Virus record (IMG/VR): IMGVR_UViG_3300034418_011250
Coordinates: 1 to 64,000 of that record
DNA from: a virus
Strand: one strand, 5' to 3'
DNA: 64,000 nt
In this document: positions 15,501 to 23,692 of the stretch, one piece after another
How positions within the stretch are numbered: position 1 is the stretch's first letter
Layout of the letters: each line of letters begins with the position of its first letter
Made by a program: the position numbers and the translations under genes
Notes under the pieces: model-generated
The model's input: only the letters and a program-made list of their open reading frames with translations
The model's database searches: none
What the model was told of the DNA's origin: nothing

Positions 15501-15797
15501 CTAAACATTCTTCCATTTTTTCACAGCTTCTGCCACCTTGACTTCTCGAGTCGAACGTCTACCGTACCGTTCGGCAAGAGGAGAATTTGGATTTGCTTCG
15601 GATATACGGGACATGACTTCTCGGAAACCTTGATCATTTTTACTGTCAATAGACCCAACAGAGGAAACAATAGCAAATCCATTAGGAACCTGTTTAATGT
15701 GAGGATTGATTTCAAGCAATCTTTCTTTCTCAACAATTGAAAGAAAGTCTTCAAATGTTTCATGTGTTTCATTATTTAGGAATTTAAATGTGGGCAT
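15501..15797 (-). CDS. FmdB-like N-terminus small protein
   Basis: The true start is probably ATG 15797, just inside the end of the upstream gene. A longer frame to 15884 lies wholly within that gene. The 98-aa protein starts MPTFKFLNNETHETFEDFLS and goes on with IVEKERLLEINPHIKQV, a layout like marine phage proteins with an FmdB-type start. The zinc cysteines typical of FmdB are absent. SSVGSIDSKNDQGFREVMSR follows. Function unknown. Confidence 0.6.
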   Translation of the reverse strand: MPTFKFLNNETHETFEDFLSIVEKERLLEINPHIKQVPNGFAIVSSVGSIDSKNDQGFREVMSRISEANPNSPLAERYGRRSTREVKVAEAVKKWKNV

Positions 15798-16323
15798 AAT
15801 ACCATTCTGGAATATCTCGTTTTGTCCATTTGGCAAAACTCTTTTCTTTGTTATAATAATTTCTATAAGACTCAACCACATCATCTAATTTGCAATAATC
15901 TGGCATTGCTGGTGGTGGATCACTAAATGGTCCATTCGCAATATTGATTGGAGTCTTTTCTAATAAACTGTATAGCTTTTGTTCTGTTAAATGTATTCTT
16001 TCATATCTAACTGTGTATTCATTGCAGAGACTTCTCCAGAGTTTATATAACCATTCATAGTTGTTACGATTACTCCGAGTCCAAATAGCACTAGGATGAT
16101 TAATATGAGAAGCCTTATATAGAACTGATTCGTATCCATCCCTCTCCATTCTCCATCTTTTGATTCTTCTTCCATTCTGAACCTCAATATATTGTTTACC
16201 GTCTAAAATTCTATGTGCTGTAGACATCAATTGAGCATACTCAATGATCATCTTAACTGTATGCTTATCACAATGCATTTGAGCACATTCAGAAGCATTC
16301 TTAGATAAATAGAAAACATTCAT
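15784..16323 (-). CDS. conserved marine T4-like phage protein (CDKH family)
   Basis: This 179-aa protein (ATG 16323, GGGGG upstream) starts MNVFYLSKNASECAQMHCDK with HTVKMIIEYAQLMSTAHR. Later motifs are SHINHPSAIW and AMPDYCKLDDVVESYRNYY. I have seen this family in many T4-like marine phages, without known function. The conserved Cys/His/Asp residues suggest a metal site or enzyme. A promoter at 16343-16370 lies upstream. Confidence 0.65.
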   Translation of the reverse strand: MNVFYLSKNASECAQMHCDKHTVKMIIEYAQLMSTAHRILDGKQYIEVQNGRRIKRWRMERDGYESVLYKASHINHPSAIWTRSNRNNYEWLYKLWRSLCNEYTVRYERIHLTEQKLYSLLEKTPINIANGPFSDPPPAMPDYCKLDDVVESYRNYYNKEKSFAKWTKRDIPEWYYAHI

Positions 16324-16342
16324 ATCAACCCCCAACACAACT

Positions 16343-16370
16343 ATTCTACTTTGTTAATGATAAAAGTCAA
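16343..16370 (-). promoter_or_regulatory. sigma-70-type promoter
   Basis: Minus strand: TTGACT (16365-16370), 16 bp, TAGAAT (16343-16348), about 20 nt before the CDKH-family gene. Confidence 0.55.
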
Positions 16371-16648
16371 GTTTTTTCTTGATACACTATGAATCTAAAT
16401 CTTTCTCCTGCATCTTTGTTATAACAACATTGGCAGGGAAATCTAGAGAAGTCAAGTTCTTTTCCTGCATTATACAATCTTGCAGAATCTCCAAAAATTT
16501 CCATGAGTCGAACCATTCCAGATTGACATTGTTCTGCACGTTGATCTGCCATTTCTGGCTCATATGTTCCATCAAAGTATGTCAAATCACCAGTTTCCAA
16601 TAATTGATGACAATCAATGCATGTAAAAAGTTCATCAATTTTTGTCAT
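16367..16648 (-). CDS. cysteine-rich small protein
   Basis: A 93-aa protein with CIDCHQLLETGDLTYFDG near the start and FPCQCCYNKDAGERF near the end, i.e. two CxxC-like pairs that could bind zinc. The middle is ADQRAEQCQSGMVRLMEI. It overlaps the SprT-like gene by 4 nt. Function not known. Confidence 0.6.
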   Translation of the reverse strand: MTKIDELFTCIDCHQLLETGDLTYFDGTYEPEMADQRAEQCQSGMVRLMEIFGDSARLYNAGKELDFSRFPCQCCYNKDAGERFRFIVYQEKT

Positions 16649-17082
16649 AAAACTCCTGTCATTTCTAGAAACTTTTTTGCGTATATGAATTCATACTCAT
16701 ATGCTTCTTTTTCCCATGGAAACTTATTATAATTCTCAGGTTCAATTGAATATCTTTCATTTTTCCATAGCACACTCATCTCTTTGTAATCATAGTTTTT
16801 AAGTTCTCTTCTGGCATGTTGTTTGACGTGAATCATCTCATGACAAATGGTTTCAATCATTGCATAAGCATCAATTTTTTTGTCAATCTCAATTAAAAAT
16901 TCACGAGGAGTGAATGCGTTACAGAATCCACAGACTCCGGATTCCAGCATTAGGTCGGAAAGAGAAATTTCGATTTGGAGAGTTCGATGTCGAGGAAGCA
17001 ATTCCTCAACCATAAAATATGTGACAGATTCAGCGAGGAGTCTTTTTTTCTTGGTAGAACCAGATACGGTTATGATATTCAT
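16645..17082 (-). CDS. SprT-like zinc metalloprotease
   Basis: The 145-aa protein contains HEMIHVKQH (HExxH, about residues 86-90) in ETICHEMIHVKQHARRELKN, with the preceding FLIEIDKK and the downstream WEKEAYEYE, where a glutamate could be the third ligand. This matches small SprT/WSS1-like proteases, which in other systems remove DNA-protein crosslinks. In the phage it may clear proteins from host or phage DNA. RBS GGAAATGT before ATG 17082. A promoter lies upstream (17129-17156). Confidence 0.7.
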   Translation of the reverse strand: MNIITVSGSTKKKRLLAESVTYFMVEELLPRHRTLQIEISLSDLMLESGVCGFCNAFTPREFLIEIDKKIDAYAMIETICHEMIHVKQHARRELKNYDYKEMSVLWKNERYSIEPENYNKFPWEKEAYEYEFIYAKKFLEMTGVL

Positions 17083-17128
17083 ACATTTCCAGATGTAGAT
17101 TTACAGGAATGTCGAAAAATATTTATTA

Positions 17129-17156
17129 GTTTACCGTATCTGGTAAAAATGTCAAG
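17129..17156 (-). promoter_or_regulatory. sigma-70-type promoter before the SprT-like gene
   Basis: Minus strand: TTGACA (17151-17156), 16 bp, TAAACT (17129-17134). It leaves a leader of about 40 nt to ATG 17082. Confidence 0.55.
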
Positions 17157-17173
17157 GAATTTTTTAAACCCTA

Positions 17174-17626
17174 TTACGATTTGTTAAAGTTGTCATTCCA
17201 GCCGAATGCCTCCTTGACAGCAGCTGCAGACAATCCCTTGTAAACCTGATGGAGCCTTTTATCCTTTGCATTGATCAAAAGTTGAGCCTCTGATTCATGG
17301 AGACCTTCTAGCATTTGAATGAACATGTCTTCACGTTTGAATTGAGCTAGCTTATCATTTCCACCCTTAATAAAATGATAGAGTCTCTTTGCTTCTAATC
17401 TCAAAGTTGTATGTTCAGTACCTTCTGGCGATTCATTCTTTTGATAAGGAACCTCACCTTTTGGAAGCAACCATACAATATTTGGATCAAAAGATGATTT
17501 GAGCACCATTCTTAATGGATCGCAATCATGTTCCTTTAGTATGGCAACTTTCTTTGGTTTTGTATTTGCATTATTAACTTTTGTTAATATTTCAGAAAAT
17601 AATGGTGTGTATGTTTCATTTGACAT
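17174..17626 (-). CDS. conserved phage protein, DUF6433-like
   Basis: This 150-aa protein resembles a family I remember as DUF6433 from T4-like cyanophages. Elements are KPKKVAILKEHDCDPLRMVL, FDPNIVWLLPKGEVPY, and a helix region with AQLLINAKDKRLHQVYKGLS. No catalytic motif is clear. It lies directly before the RNase H gene. The role is not known, and the family name is from memory. Confidence 0.6.
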   Translation of the reverse strand: MSNETYTPLFSEILTKVNNANTKPKKVAILKEHDCDPLRMVLKSSFDPNIVWLLPKGEVPYQKNESPEGTEHTTLRLEAKRLYHFIKGGNDKLAQFKREDMFIQMLEGLHESEAQLLINAKDKRLHQVYKGLSAAAVKEAFGWNDNFNKS

Positions 17627-17635
17627 CTTTCTCCT

Positions 17636-18493
17636 TTAAAATTCAGATAATGATTCTGTTAAATTTTTCAATCTATTTTTAATAAAGTAATTTAGCAATC
17701 CTGCTCTATTACCACATTTGACTTCTTTAAACTGTTGAATAATTTTTTCTTGTAGATCGGAAGGAACAAAACTTAAATCAATAAGTTTTTGGTTTCTTTG
17801 ATAGTTACGTAACATCTCTTCATTGCAAAAATCTTTAGGATCTTGTTCAATTAATTTATCAATCTTTTTTGCACCTAGAGGTTTTTGTCTAAAGTTATGA
17901 ACAAAAGTATCATCAGGAGACAAAAAATTAGGTATACCGTCACTACGATCTCCTTTAAGAATATGTACTTTGATATATTCTTTTGGATCTGATCCAGAAA
18001 CAAACTTTTTAAGTATTGGACTATATTGTTTTACAAATGAATGAGATTGTAATTGAAAGAAATCCTTGTCACTGGAAATAATAAGAATACTCTCTGGCAA
18101 AGGATTTTTTGCCATGTCAAATACTATTGAAGCAATAATATCATCTGCTTCAGCATTTTCCATCTCAAGAACTTTATATGGAAATACTTCTTTAATTTCA
18201 TCTTTAATTTTATTTAAAGTCTTAAAGATTATATCCCAATCAAGATCTGATGATTCTCGACTCTTTTTTCTATTCTGTTTGTAATATGGGAATATGTCTC
18301 TTCGCCAATAATTTCTGCCATCATAGCAAATTACTAATTCACCATATTCTTCATAAAATTTTGAACGATAAGAACGAAGCGCATTCAAGACCATGTGTCT
18401 TACCATGTCTTCATTTACTTCATTATCTTTTTGATTGACCACTTGCATCATTAGATTAGAAATGGTCACCTGATTCATATCAACAAGTATCAT
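17636..18493 (-). CDS. rnh: RNase H / 5'-3' exonuclease (T4 Rnh-like)
   Basis: This 285-aa protein matches T4 RNase H (305 aa) of the FEN-1/PIN family. It has DMNQV at the start, YDGRNYWRRDIFPYYKQNR, NAEADDIIASIV, SSDKDFFQL and KGDRSDGIPNF, the acidic cluster that binds two metal ions. It removes RNA primers on the lagging strand together with gp32 and gp45. The C-terminal region, including NYFIKNRLKNL, is helical. The gene follows a 185-aa conserved protein by 6 nt. Confidence 0.9.
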   Translation of the reverse strand: MILVDMNQVTISNLMMQVVNQKDNEVNEDMVRHMVLNALRSYRSKFYEEYGELVICYDGRNYWRRDIFPYYKQNRKKSRESSDLDWDIIFKTLNKIKDEIKEVFPYKVLEMENAEADDIIASIVFDMAKNPLPESILIISSDKDFFQLQSHSFVKQYSPILKKFVSGSDPKEYIKVHILKGDRSDGIPNFLSPDDTFVHNFRQKPLGAKKIDKLIEQDPKDFCNEEMLRNYQRNQKLIDLSFVPSDLQEKIIQQFKEVKCGNRAGLLNYFIKNRLKNLTESLSEF

Positions 18494-18499
18494 AAAAAC

Positions 18500-19057
18500 T
18501 CAATTTAAAAAATTACGATGCTCCTCATCCATTTCTCTAGTCCAAACTTCACCAATTTCCGGATAAAAAACACCAACAGTTCTTTTTGGAGTTCCATCTG
18601 AATGATATGCTTGTGCCACACAGTGAGTTTTCACAAACTGGTCTTCGTTTTCACCACAAAACACACCATACCAATCCCCTGTTCTCAGAAAGTTCTCCAT
18701 TATACTTATATAATTCTGTATATTAGAAGCAGCAACACTTGCTCCTTTCTCACCCTTTCTTTCTTTTGCTCTTGTTTCTTTTAATTTCTCTCTATTAATT
18801 GCTATCCAATCTTTCACATTTTGTAAATTCAAAGGATCTTTTTCTCCTCTGGTTAATACTGAAGGATGAACATTTTTATATGCTGGTGGGTTTTCTTTTA
18901 ATCTTTTTTCTCTAGCCTTTTTCAGTCTTTCTGCAGCTGCTTTTTTCTGCTCTTCTGTCATAGGCTTTCTTGTTCGTTTTGGCTTTTCTTTTGGTTTCTC
19001 CTCTTGAATTTGGTTTCTAAAAAAGTTTATTAAATCTGACTTTTTCTGCCTTGGCAT
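18500..19057 (-). CDS. basic N-terminal conserved phage protein
   Basis: A 185-aa protein. Residues about 15-60 are lysine-rich (EEKPKEKPKRTRKP, AAAERLKKAREKRLKEN). The rest has GEKDPLNLQNVKDWI and NFLRTGDWYGVFCGENED, then TKRTVGVFYPEIGEVW-like sequence. It resembles conserved marine T4-like proteins of unknown function. The basic tail suggests DNA or RNA binding. Confidence 0.6.
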   Translation of the reverse strand: MPRQKKSDLINFFRNQIQEEKPKEKPKRTRKPMTEEQKKAAAERLKKAREKRLKENPPAYKNVHPSVLTRGEKDPLNLQNVKDWIAINREKLKETRAKERKGEKGASVAASNIQNYISIMENFLRTGDWYGVFCGENEDQFVKTHCVAQAYHSDGTPKRTVGVFYPEIGEVWTREMDEEHRNFLN

Positions 19058-19063
19058 AATGTC

Positions 19064-19288
19064 TCACTTATTCATAAGTTTTCTGGTTTCTCTTCTTAAT
19101 CTACGAAGAGTTGCCTCTTTGGCAAGTTTTCTCTTCTGACCTTTCGTCAAATGATATCTTCTTGCTCTTAGTTCTTTAATCAATCCAGACTTCTGAACTT
19201 TCTTTTTAAAAACTTTAATTGCTGTATTTACATCATCACCTCTTACATTAACTGTTAATCCTAATGGTTCTTGTTGATATTTTCTCAT
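19064..19288 (-). CDS. rpsU: ribosomal protein bS21 homologue
   Basis: The 74-aa protein has the bS21 layout: LTVNVRGDDVNTAIKVFKKK, a GLIKELRARRYHLTKGQKRK stretch, and a basic C-terminal helix (LRRLRRETRKLMNK). In bacteria bS21 sits on the 30S platform near the anti-SD, is loosely bound and helps select mRNAs. A phage copy could replace the host one and favour phage mRNAs. bS21 genes are known in pelagiphages. It overlaps the next upstream gene by 4 nt. Confidence 0.9.
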   Translation of the reverse strand: MRKYQQEPLGLTVNVRGDDVNTAIKVFKKKVQKSGLIKELRARRYHLTKGQKRKLAKEATLRRLRRETRKLMNK

Positions 19289-19509
19289 TTAGCCTTTTCT
19301 AGTGTTGTTACCCAATCTGGAATAGAAACCAAATATTTCTCACCATCTTCTCTCTCTTCAACCATAACAAATTGATTGTCTGCAAGAGATTCAATTGTGT
19401 TGATGATTACACCTTCAATGATTTCTTTCTTGGTTAGATACTTCCCCCAAAAATATGAGAAACACATTCCCACAGTGGCAAGGATTGCTTGCCAATATTC
19501 TATTTCCAT
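19285..19509 (-). CDS. small membrane protein
   Basis: Start chosen at ATG 19509 with AAGGA about 8 nt upstream. The longer frame to 19533 reads through the -10 box of a promoter and is unlikely. The 74-aa protein has one N-terminal transmembrane segment (EYWQAILATVGMCFSYFWGK) and a cytoplasmic part with FVMVEEREDGEKYLVSIPDW. Function unknown. Confidence 0.6.
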   Translation of the reverse strand: MEIEYWQAILATVGMCFSYFWGKYLTKKEIIEGVIINTIESLADNQFVMVEEREDGEKYLVSIPDWVTTLEKAK

Positions 19510-19521
19510 TAGTATTCCTTT

Positions 19522-19549
19522 ATTATACCTCATAAATTTAAGTTGTCAA
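19522..19549 (-). promoter_or_regulatory. sigma-70 promoter before the membrane protein and bS21
   Basis: Minus strand: TTGACA (19544-19549), 16 bp, TATAAT (19522-19527). The downstream operon contains bS21 and RNase H. Confidence 0.7.
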
Positions 19550-19881
19550 GTTTTTTTATGTAGCTTTACAAAATATTCAGCATCAATCACCACTAGTGGC
19601 TTCTTCCCGTTTTTCTTCATAACCACGATGGGTTCATAATCTTTCGAGTTGACTTTTGCTTGATCATATGCATCCCAGACGTTCAACTTCTCTACATTCT
19701 TGCATTCAACCGAATAACTAAATTTCTCTCTGGCAGATCTTGACATGATCAAGTCTTCTCCACCTGCACCCATACTCCGAGACTCGATGTCTTCAGGATG
19801 TATATCCAAATCCTCGATCAAGATATCTCTCATCCACTGCTGGAGTCTTCTTCCTTTTGCTTTCGCTGATTGTGTTTTCAT
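19546..19881 (-). CDS. small PD-(D/E)xK nuclease
   Basis: The 111-aa protein (ATG 19881) begins KTQSAKAKGRRLQQWMRD and has SRSMGAGGEDLIMSRSA then YSVECKNVEKLNVWDAYDQA, i.e. E...GxD...ExK with the glutamine-containing helix of VRR/Holliday-resolvase-like nucleases. Similar proteins are common in T4-like marine phages. A role in junction or structure-specific DNA cleavage is likely. It overlaps the preceding small gene by 89 nt in another frame. Confidence 0.7.
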   Translation of the reverse strand: MKTQSAKAKGRRLQQWMRDILIEDLDIHPEDIESRSMGAGGEDLIMSRSAREKFSYSVECKNVEKLNVWDAYDQAKVNSKDYEPIVVMKKNGKKPLVVIDAEYFVKLHKKT

Positions 19882-19981
19882 TATGTTCACCAAATATCAA
19901 ATCCCAATTTTCATCAAATTGTTTTTGATTATTTAGTTTACGAAAACAAGATCCCTTTCCACCTTCCCATTCACCATGCAT
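19793..19981 (-). CDS. small phage protein with GGKGS...NWDxIFG motif
   Basis: A 62-aa protein from ATG 19981 (GGAG upstream). It starts MHGEWEGGKGSCFRKLNNQK, then FDENWDLIFGEHN, a motif pair seen in many short phage proteins of unknown function. The last 30 residues overlap the nuclease start in another frame, which is unusual in length. The longer TTG frame to 19999 is not supported. Confidence 0.6.
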   Translation of the reverse strand: MHGEWEGGKGSCFRKLNNQKQFDENWDLIFGEHNENTISESKRKKTPAVDERYLDRGFGYTS

Positions 19982-20135
19982 TAATCTTTCTCCGCTCAAG
20001 TTTCATTTTAATTTCATTTCTTTTTTCATCAGTATATTCACGCCATTGTTCAATTTCAAGCAAACTTCTTTTGCAACCAATACAATGTGTTTGCTCCATG
20101 TTCATTTTACAAACGCCAATACAAACAATTACCAT
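19971..20135 (-). CDS. DUF1289-like Cys-rich small protein
   Basis: A 54-aa frame: MVIVCIGVCKMNMEQTHCIG, then CKRSLLEIEQWREYTDEKRN. The CxGVCxMN...CxGCxRxxxEIxxW pattern is that of DUF1289, a family with four cysteines in alphaproteobacteria and their phages. The start overlaps the stop of the upstream zinc-ribbon gene. The role is unknown, with a metal or Fe-S site likely. Confidence 0.75.
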   Translation of the reverse strand: MVIVCIGVCKMNMEQTHCIGCKRSLLEIEQWREYTDEKRNEIKMKLERRKINAW

Positions 20136-20278
20136 TCCTCTTCGTTTCCATCTTCTTCAATCAATATATCTTCTCCGCAAAATGGACAAAAACTTGGAAT
20201 ATAAGTTTCTTCCATCATATCATGTTTAATAGTGAATTCTGCATTACATGATTCGCATGCAATAACTTTTTGATACAT
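20129..20278 (-). CDS. 49-aa zinc-ribbon protein
   Basis: Frame from ATG 20278 to TAA 20129. The ribbon is CESCNAEFTI (CxxC) and SFCPFCGEDI (CxxC), and the tail is acidic (EEDGNEEEW). Likely a zinc-binding transcription or adaptor protein. Coupled to the DUF1289-like gene by overlap. Confidence 0.65.
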   Translation of the reverse strand: MYQKVIACESCNAEFTIKHDMMEETYIPSFCPFCGEDILIEEDGNEEEW

Positions 20279-20301
20279 AGACTCTCCTCTAAGTTGCCAG
20301 A

Positions 20302-20964
20302 TCATTTCTTTTTTGTTTTAAAATCATAAACCTCTTCAATCTCATAAAAATACCGATCCTGATTTCCTGCACTCCACTTTGGATTTTGCTCAACAGAAAA
20401 ATATTTTGTAGAAACTTTGAAATCAGGATTTTTGGTTTCATGCGCAATCAAACTTTGTTCAAACCATTTAATTCTATTATTTGGTTGCGCAGCAAATTGT
20501 CCGTTGTCAAGTTTTATGATATTAAAAGATTTGTGTTCATTTGGTGTTTCGGATAAAGTTGTATTTAGCATATTTGGATCATCATGACAGCTATCAATTG
20601 TGAACATATATTCGCCATGATAAAACTCTTTATCCTTGGCATACATTGCACATCTCAATCCTTTCAACGTTGCCTTTTCGATCACAGCAATATGATATGA
20701 AAAAGAATCCCATATTTCAAGATAATCTAATGGCAATTCATAACCAAGAGATGTTCTCCAGACATAGGCTGAAAGAGGAAGTTTATCGTATAGTGCACCA
20801 TATTCTGTGAGCAGGGATTCAAAATACAGTGCTCTTCCTCTTATGCTTTTGACTGACACCCAGATGGCAGGTGTGAATTCCCCCTCACCTCTGCCATCTA
20901 GATCATACAAATATTCCTTTCGAACAAAGCATTCAACTGGCGGAAGATTTGCAACAAGAAACAT
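20302..20964 (-). CDS. unknown protein next to the RNR
   Basis: A 220-aa protein starting 1 nt after the RNR stop on the same strand. It contains PPVECFVRKEYLYDL, FTPAIWVSVKSIRGRALYFE and a conserved-looking KWSAGNQDRYFYEIEEVYDF. I know similar genes near phage nrd genes but no function. The tight spacing suggests co-expression with the reductase. It could be an accessory factor. Confidence 0.6.
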   Translation of the reverse strand: MFLVANLPPVECFVRKEYLYDLDGRGEGEFTPAIWVSVKSIRGRALYFESLLTEYGALYDKLPLSAYVWRTSLGYELPLDYLEIWDSFSYHIAVIEKATLKGLRCAMYAKDKEFYHGEYMFTIDSCHDDPNMLNTTLSETPNEHKSFNIIKLDNGQFAAQPNNRIKWFEQSLIAHETKNPDFKVSTKYFSVEQNPKWSAGNQDRYFYEIEEVYDFKTKKK

Positions 20965-22911
20965 TTATGCCACCAAATCCACAACTTCACATACTCCAGC
21001 GGTGCATGCGAGTTCTTGTGCTCCGGATGTGTAATCTTCAGCCTCATACTCAGAAAGTTTAGACCAATCTACATTTTCAGGCATCTTTGTTAAGAATTCT
21101 TCATACTCTTCTTTTGAACAATCTTGATATGGTGCTTGTCGATAAGTATGTTCGCTGAATGGCAAAAAGCTGATTCCAGAAATGTTATCAAAATTTTCAT
21201 ACACCCATGCTCCAACTTCCATCCATTCATGTTCCTTGACAGAAATCGTCACAGATGGTTTATGTTCGCACCAATGAATTTGATAAATTTTCCAAAGTTC
21301 CATTTGCTCGATTGCTGTCATGTCATAGCGAAATATAGCATCCTCTGGACTTTTCATTGGAAACGAAAAGACTGTTGTATGTTGTGGTTTCATAACATCT
21401 GGCTCATTCGGAAATCCAGCATCGATCATAAATCTACACAATGGATCTTTGTTGTCAGCACGCACAGTTCGAATGTAATATGGATTGTGTCTTGCATGAA
21501 TTCCTGAAGCAGAATCTACAAGCTGAGAAACTGTTCCAGATGGTTTGACACATGTAATGGCAGCGGATTGATTGATTCCCAATGCTTCAGCCCATTGCTT
21601 GTTTGTTTCAACAGCAACCTTCTTCAACTCCTCAAGAGTCGCAGCAAGAACATCTTTCCCTCGAGAACCATTCATAATCGGATTATCCATGATGCCTGTG
21701 AGAGAAACACCCAAAAGTCTTTCTTCTTCACAGTTCATCTTCCATTCCTTCGATAGGTACTTATAATTCGTTAGAGTGCTCTGGAGAGTCCCTAGGATCG
21801 TCGCTACGGTCACTTTCTCTTTAAGAGACTCCAATATATCATCTTTTCTCACTACTACTTCGGATAAATTACAAGTCTCCCGACTTCTCAAAATAATCTC
21901 AGAACAAGGATTGGTTCCGAAATCATCTCGTGGTGCTCTTCTGATTTGATCGCCAACATTTAATTTTTCAACTTGTCTTTTCGCAGATGCTGAATTATAC
22001 ATTCCACGCTCACCTGACTTTGAATCATACAGAGCCAACCATTCACGCATAAATGTTCCTACATCTGGCTTCTCTTTGTAGTTGACAGAATTATTCGCAA
22101 GTGCTCTTTGAGCATTGTTTTCCCACCATTGTCCTGACTTTGCATGTCTCATTTGCTCATCAGTCAGATTGGAAAGAGAAATCAATGCACTCCTTCGGAC
22201 TCCACCGACTACGACTATTTCGGCAATTTTACATACAATATCATGACATTCTACGGATTTCAGTTTTCTGCCCTTTGCATCTTTGAAAATGTCAACACAA
22301 AATCTGAATAGATCCTCTAGAGGTTCTGGACCAGATGCCCTTCCACCGAATGTTTTCAATGGCGCACCAGCAGGTCGAATCTTAGATGTATCCCATGAAG
22401 GAATTAATCCTTGATACAATAGTGAAATCAATTCTCGTAATGATTTTGCCCAGCCAAGTTTAGAATCAGCAACAACAATACATGTATCAGTCGGATAAAA
22501 CTCTTCTGCAATGGTTGGTAATTTGCTTACATAATCACGTTCAACTGAAAATCCGACTCCAGTTCCATTCATGAGTACATAAAGAATTTCGTCAAAACTT
22601 TTTGGTGAATCTACTTTAACATATGAACAGTTGTATCCTGCCATGTTTTCTTTCTTCAATGCTTCACCAGCTGTCATCAAACAACGCATTGAAGGCATAA
22701 CTCTTAATTCTTTTACAGCATTTTCTAGATATTGTTTTGTTTGAGGTTCAAGATCATAATTATTATTTTCTTTTAAATACTCTTCAAAAAAATTGAAATA
22801 TCGTTCTACAGTTTCTTCACAAGTCTCTCTTCTTTGTTTATTGTAATCCCATCTTCCATATCTGCTCAAATGTATAAATTGCTGGTATTCGCTCATTTTA
22901 ATATCTGTCAT
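20965..22911 (-). CDS. nrdJ: class II (adenosylcobalamin) ribonucleotide reductase
   Basis: This 648-aa single-chain enzyme has the class II pattern: NCSYVKVDSPKSFDEILY near residue 95, NGTGVGFSVERDY, GGVRRSALISLSN, FGTNPCSEIILRSRETCNLS with the thiyl loop, and a C-terminal redox pair CTAGVC. It reduces ribonucleotides with B12 as radical source, so it does not need oxygen or metal cofactor assembly. The start at ATG 22911 has AAAGGAA upstream. Its natural N-terminus seems to have been interrupted by the GIY-YIG gene: the true start MPLPTEYQSF survives at 23731. The current start MTDIKMSEYQQFIHLSRYGR would be a repaired one. Confidence 0.93.
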   Translation of the reverse strand: MTDIKMSEYQQFIHLSRYGRWDYNKQRRETCEETVERYFNFFEEYLKENNNYDLEPQTKQYLENAVKELRVMPSMRCLMTAGEALKKENMAGYNCSYVKVDSPKSFDEILYVLMNGTGVGFSVERDYVSKLPTIAEEFYPTDTCIVVADSKLGWAKSLRELISLLYQGLIPSWDTSKIRPAGAPLKTFGGRASGPEPLEDLFRFCVDIFKDAKGRKLKSVECHDIVCKIAEIVVVGGVRRSALISLSNLTDEQMRHAKSGQWWENNAQRALANNSVNYKEKPDVGTFMREWLALYDSKSGERGMYNSASAKRQVEKLNVGDQIRRAPRDDFGTNPCSEIILRSRETCNLSEVVVRKDDILESLKEKVTVATILGTLQSTLTNYKYLSKEWKMNCEEERLLGVSLTGIMDNPIMNGSRGKDVLAATLEELKKVAVETNKQWAEALGINQSAAITCVKPSGTVSQLVDSASGIHARHNPYYIRTVRADNKDPLCRFMIDAGFPNEPDVMKPQHTTVFSFPMKSPEDAIFRYDMTAIEQMELWKIYQIHWCEHKPSVTISVKEHEWMEVGAWVYENFDNISGISFLPFSEHTYRQAPYQDCSKEEYEEFLTKMPENVDWSKLSEYEAEDYTSGAQELACTAGVCEVVDLVA

Positions 22912-23639
22912 TTACTTTCCTTTAATAATTTGTTTAATTTCCATTTTGAAAGATTCAATTTTCTCATGGCGTCTGTTTTTGATTCATATATTACACCATC
23001 TATTTCTAAAGATATAGATTTTGGATTGTTGTGAATGAAACAATTATTTTTAGTGCTTTTTTGAAAAGGTAGTCTACCTTTAACCCATTCAATTCCAGGT
23101 GATTCTTTTGACCTTTTATTTTTAACACCATCATTCCACCAAATTGAATCTTTTACTATTCCTTTTGATTCTTGTCTTGTTTTCATTTTTTCAGATAATA
23201 TCTGTTTACATTCTTTTCCTTCTTTAGAATCATAAAATCTTTGTATTCCTTTTTTTATATTTTCAATTTGTTCTATTGTTCTTGTTTTGCCATAATTAGG
23301 ATTTCCTTCTCCAATTCTTTCTTTTTTCCATCGTTCACTAACTCCTGTATCACCGCCAAGACCTCCTACAGCCAAATTTAATAATGAACCTGTCTGATTT
23401 GATTTTCTTCCATATTGTTCAATTAAATCAATTTCTTTATGAAAGGCATCAAATTCATTTTCTGTATAATATACAATTTTAACAATTTCGTCAAGGGAAT
23501 ATTTTTTTAATAAATTATTAAAATATGTTTTATGATGTTGACTTCTGCCATTAACATCATATGCTCTCCTATTTTTTCCCTTTCCTACATAAAAAGGAAT
23601 TCCTGTTTCTGGATTAACATGTAAATAAACATAAAACAT
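22908..23639 (-). CDS. free-standing GIY-YIG homing endonuclease
   Basis: The 243-aa protein begins MFYVYLHVNPETGIPFYVGK, the YxY...FYVGKG version of GIY-YIG, with the arginines and glutamate of that fold. It contains a NUMOD3-like GNPNYGKTRTIEQIENIKKG and ends with an IENR1/NUMOD1-type helix-turn (ESKTDAMRKLNLSKWKLNKL). It overlaps the nrdJ start by 4 nt and sits behind a late box at 23670, as T4 homing genes do. It probably cuts nrdJ alleles lacking the insert. Confidence 0.9.
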   Translation of the reverse strand: MFYVYLHVNPETGIPFYVGKGKNRRAYDVNGRSQHHKTYFNNLLKKYSLDEIVKIVYYTENEFDAFHKEIDLIEQYGRKSNQTGSLLNLAVGGLGGDTGVSERWKKERIGEGNPNYGKTRTIEQIENIKKGIQRFYDSKEGKECKQILSEKMKTRQESKGIVKDSIWWNDGVKNKRSKESPGIEWVKGRLPFQKSTKNNCFIHNNPKSISLEIDGVIYESKTDAMRKLNLSKWKLNKLLKESK

Positions 23640-23669
23640 CTTTATAACTCCAACAATTGTTTATATGTT

Positions 23670-23677
23670 TATTTATA
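23670..23677 (-). promoter_or_regulatory. T4-type late promoter before the homing endonuclease
   Basis: TATAAATA on the minus strand, about 31 nt before ATG 23639. T4 homing endonucleases are also late-controlled. Confidence 0.55.
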
Positions 23678-23692
23678 CAATATCAACCTTTT

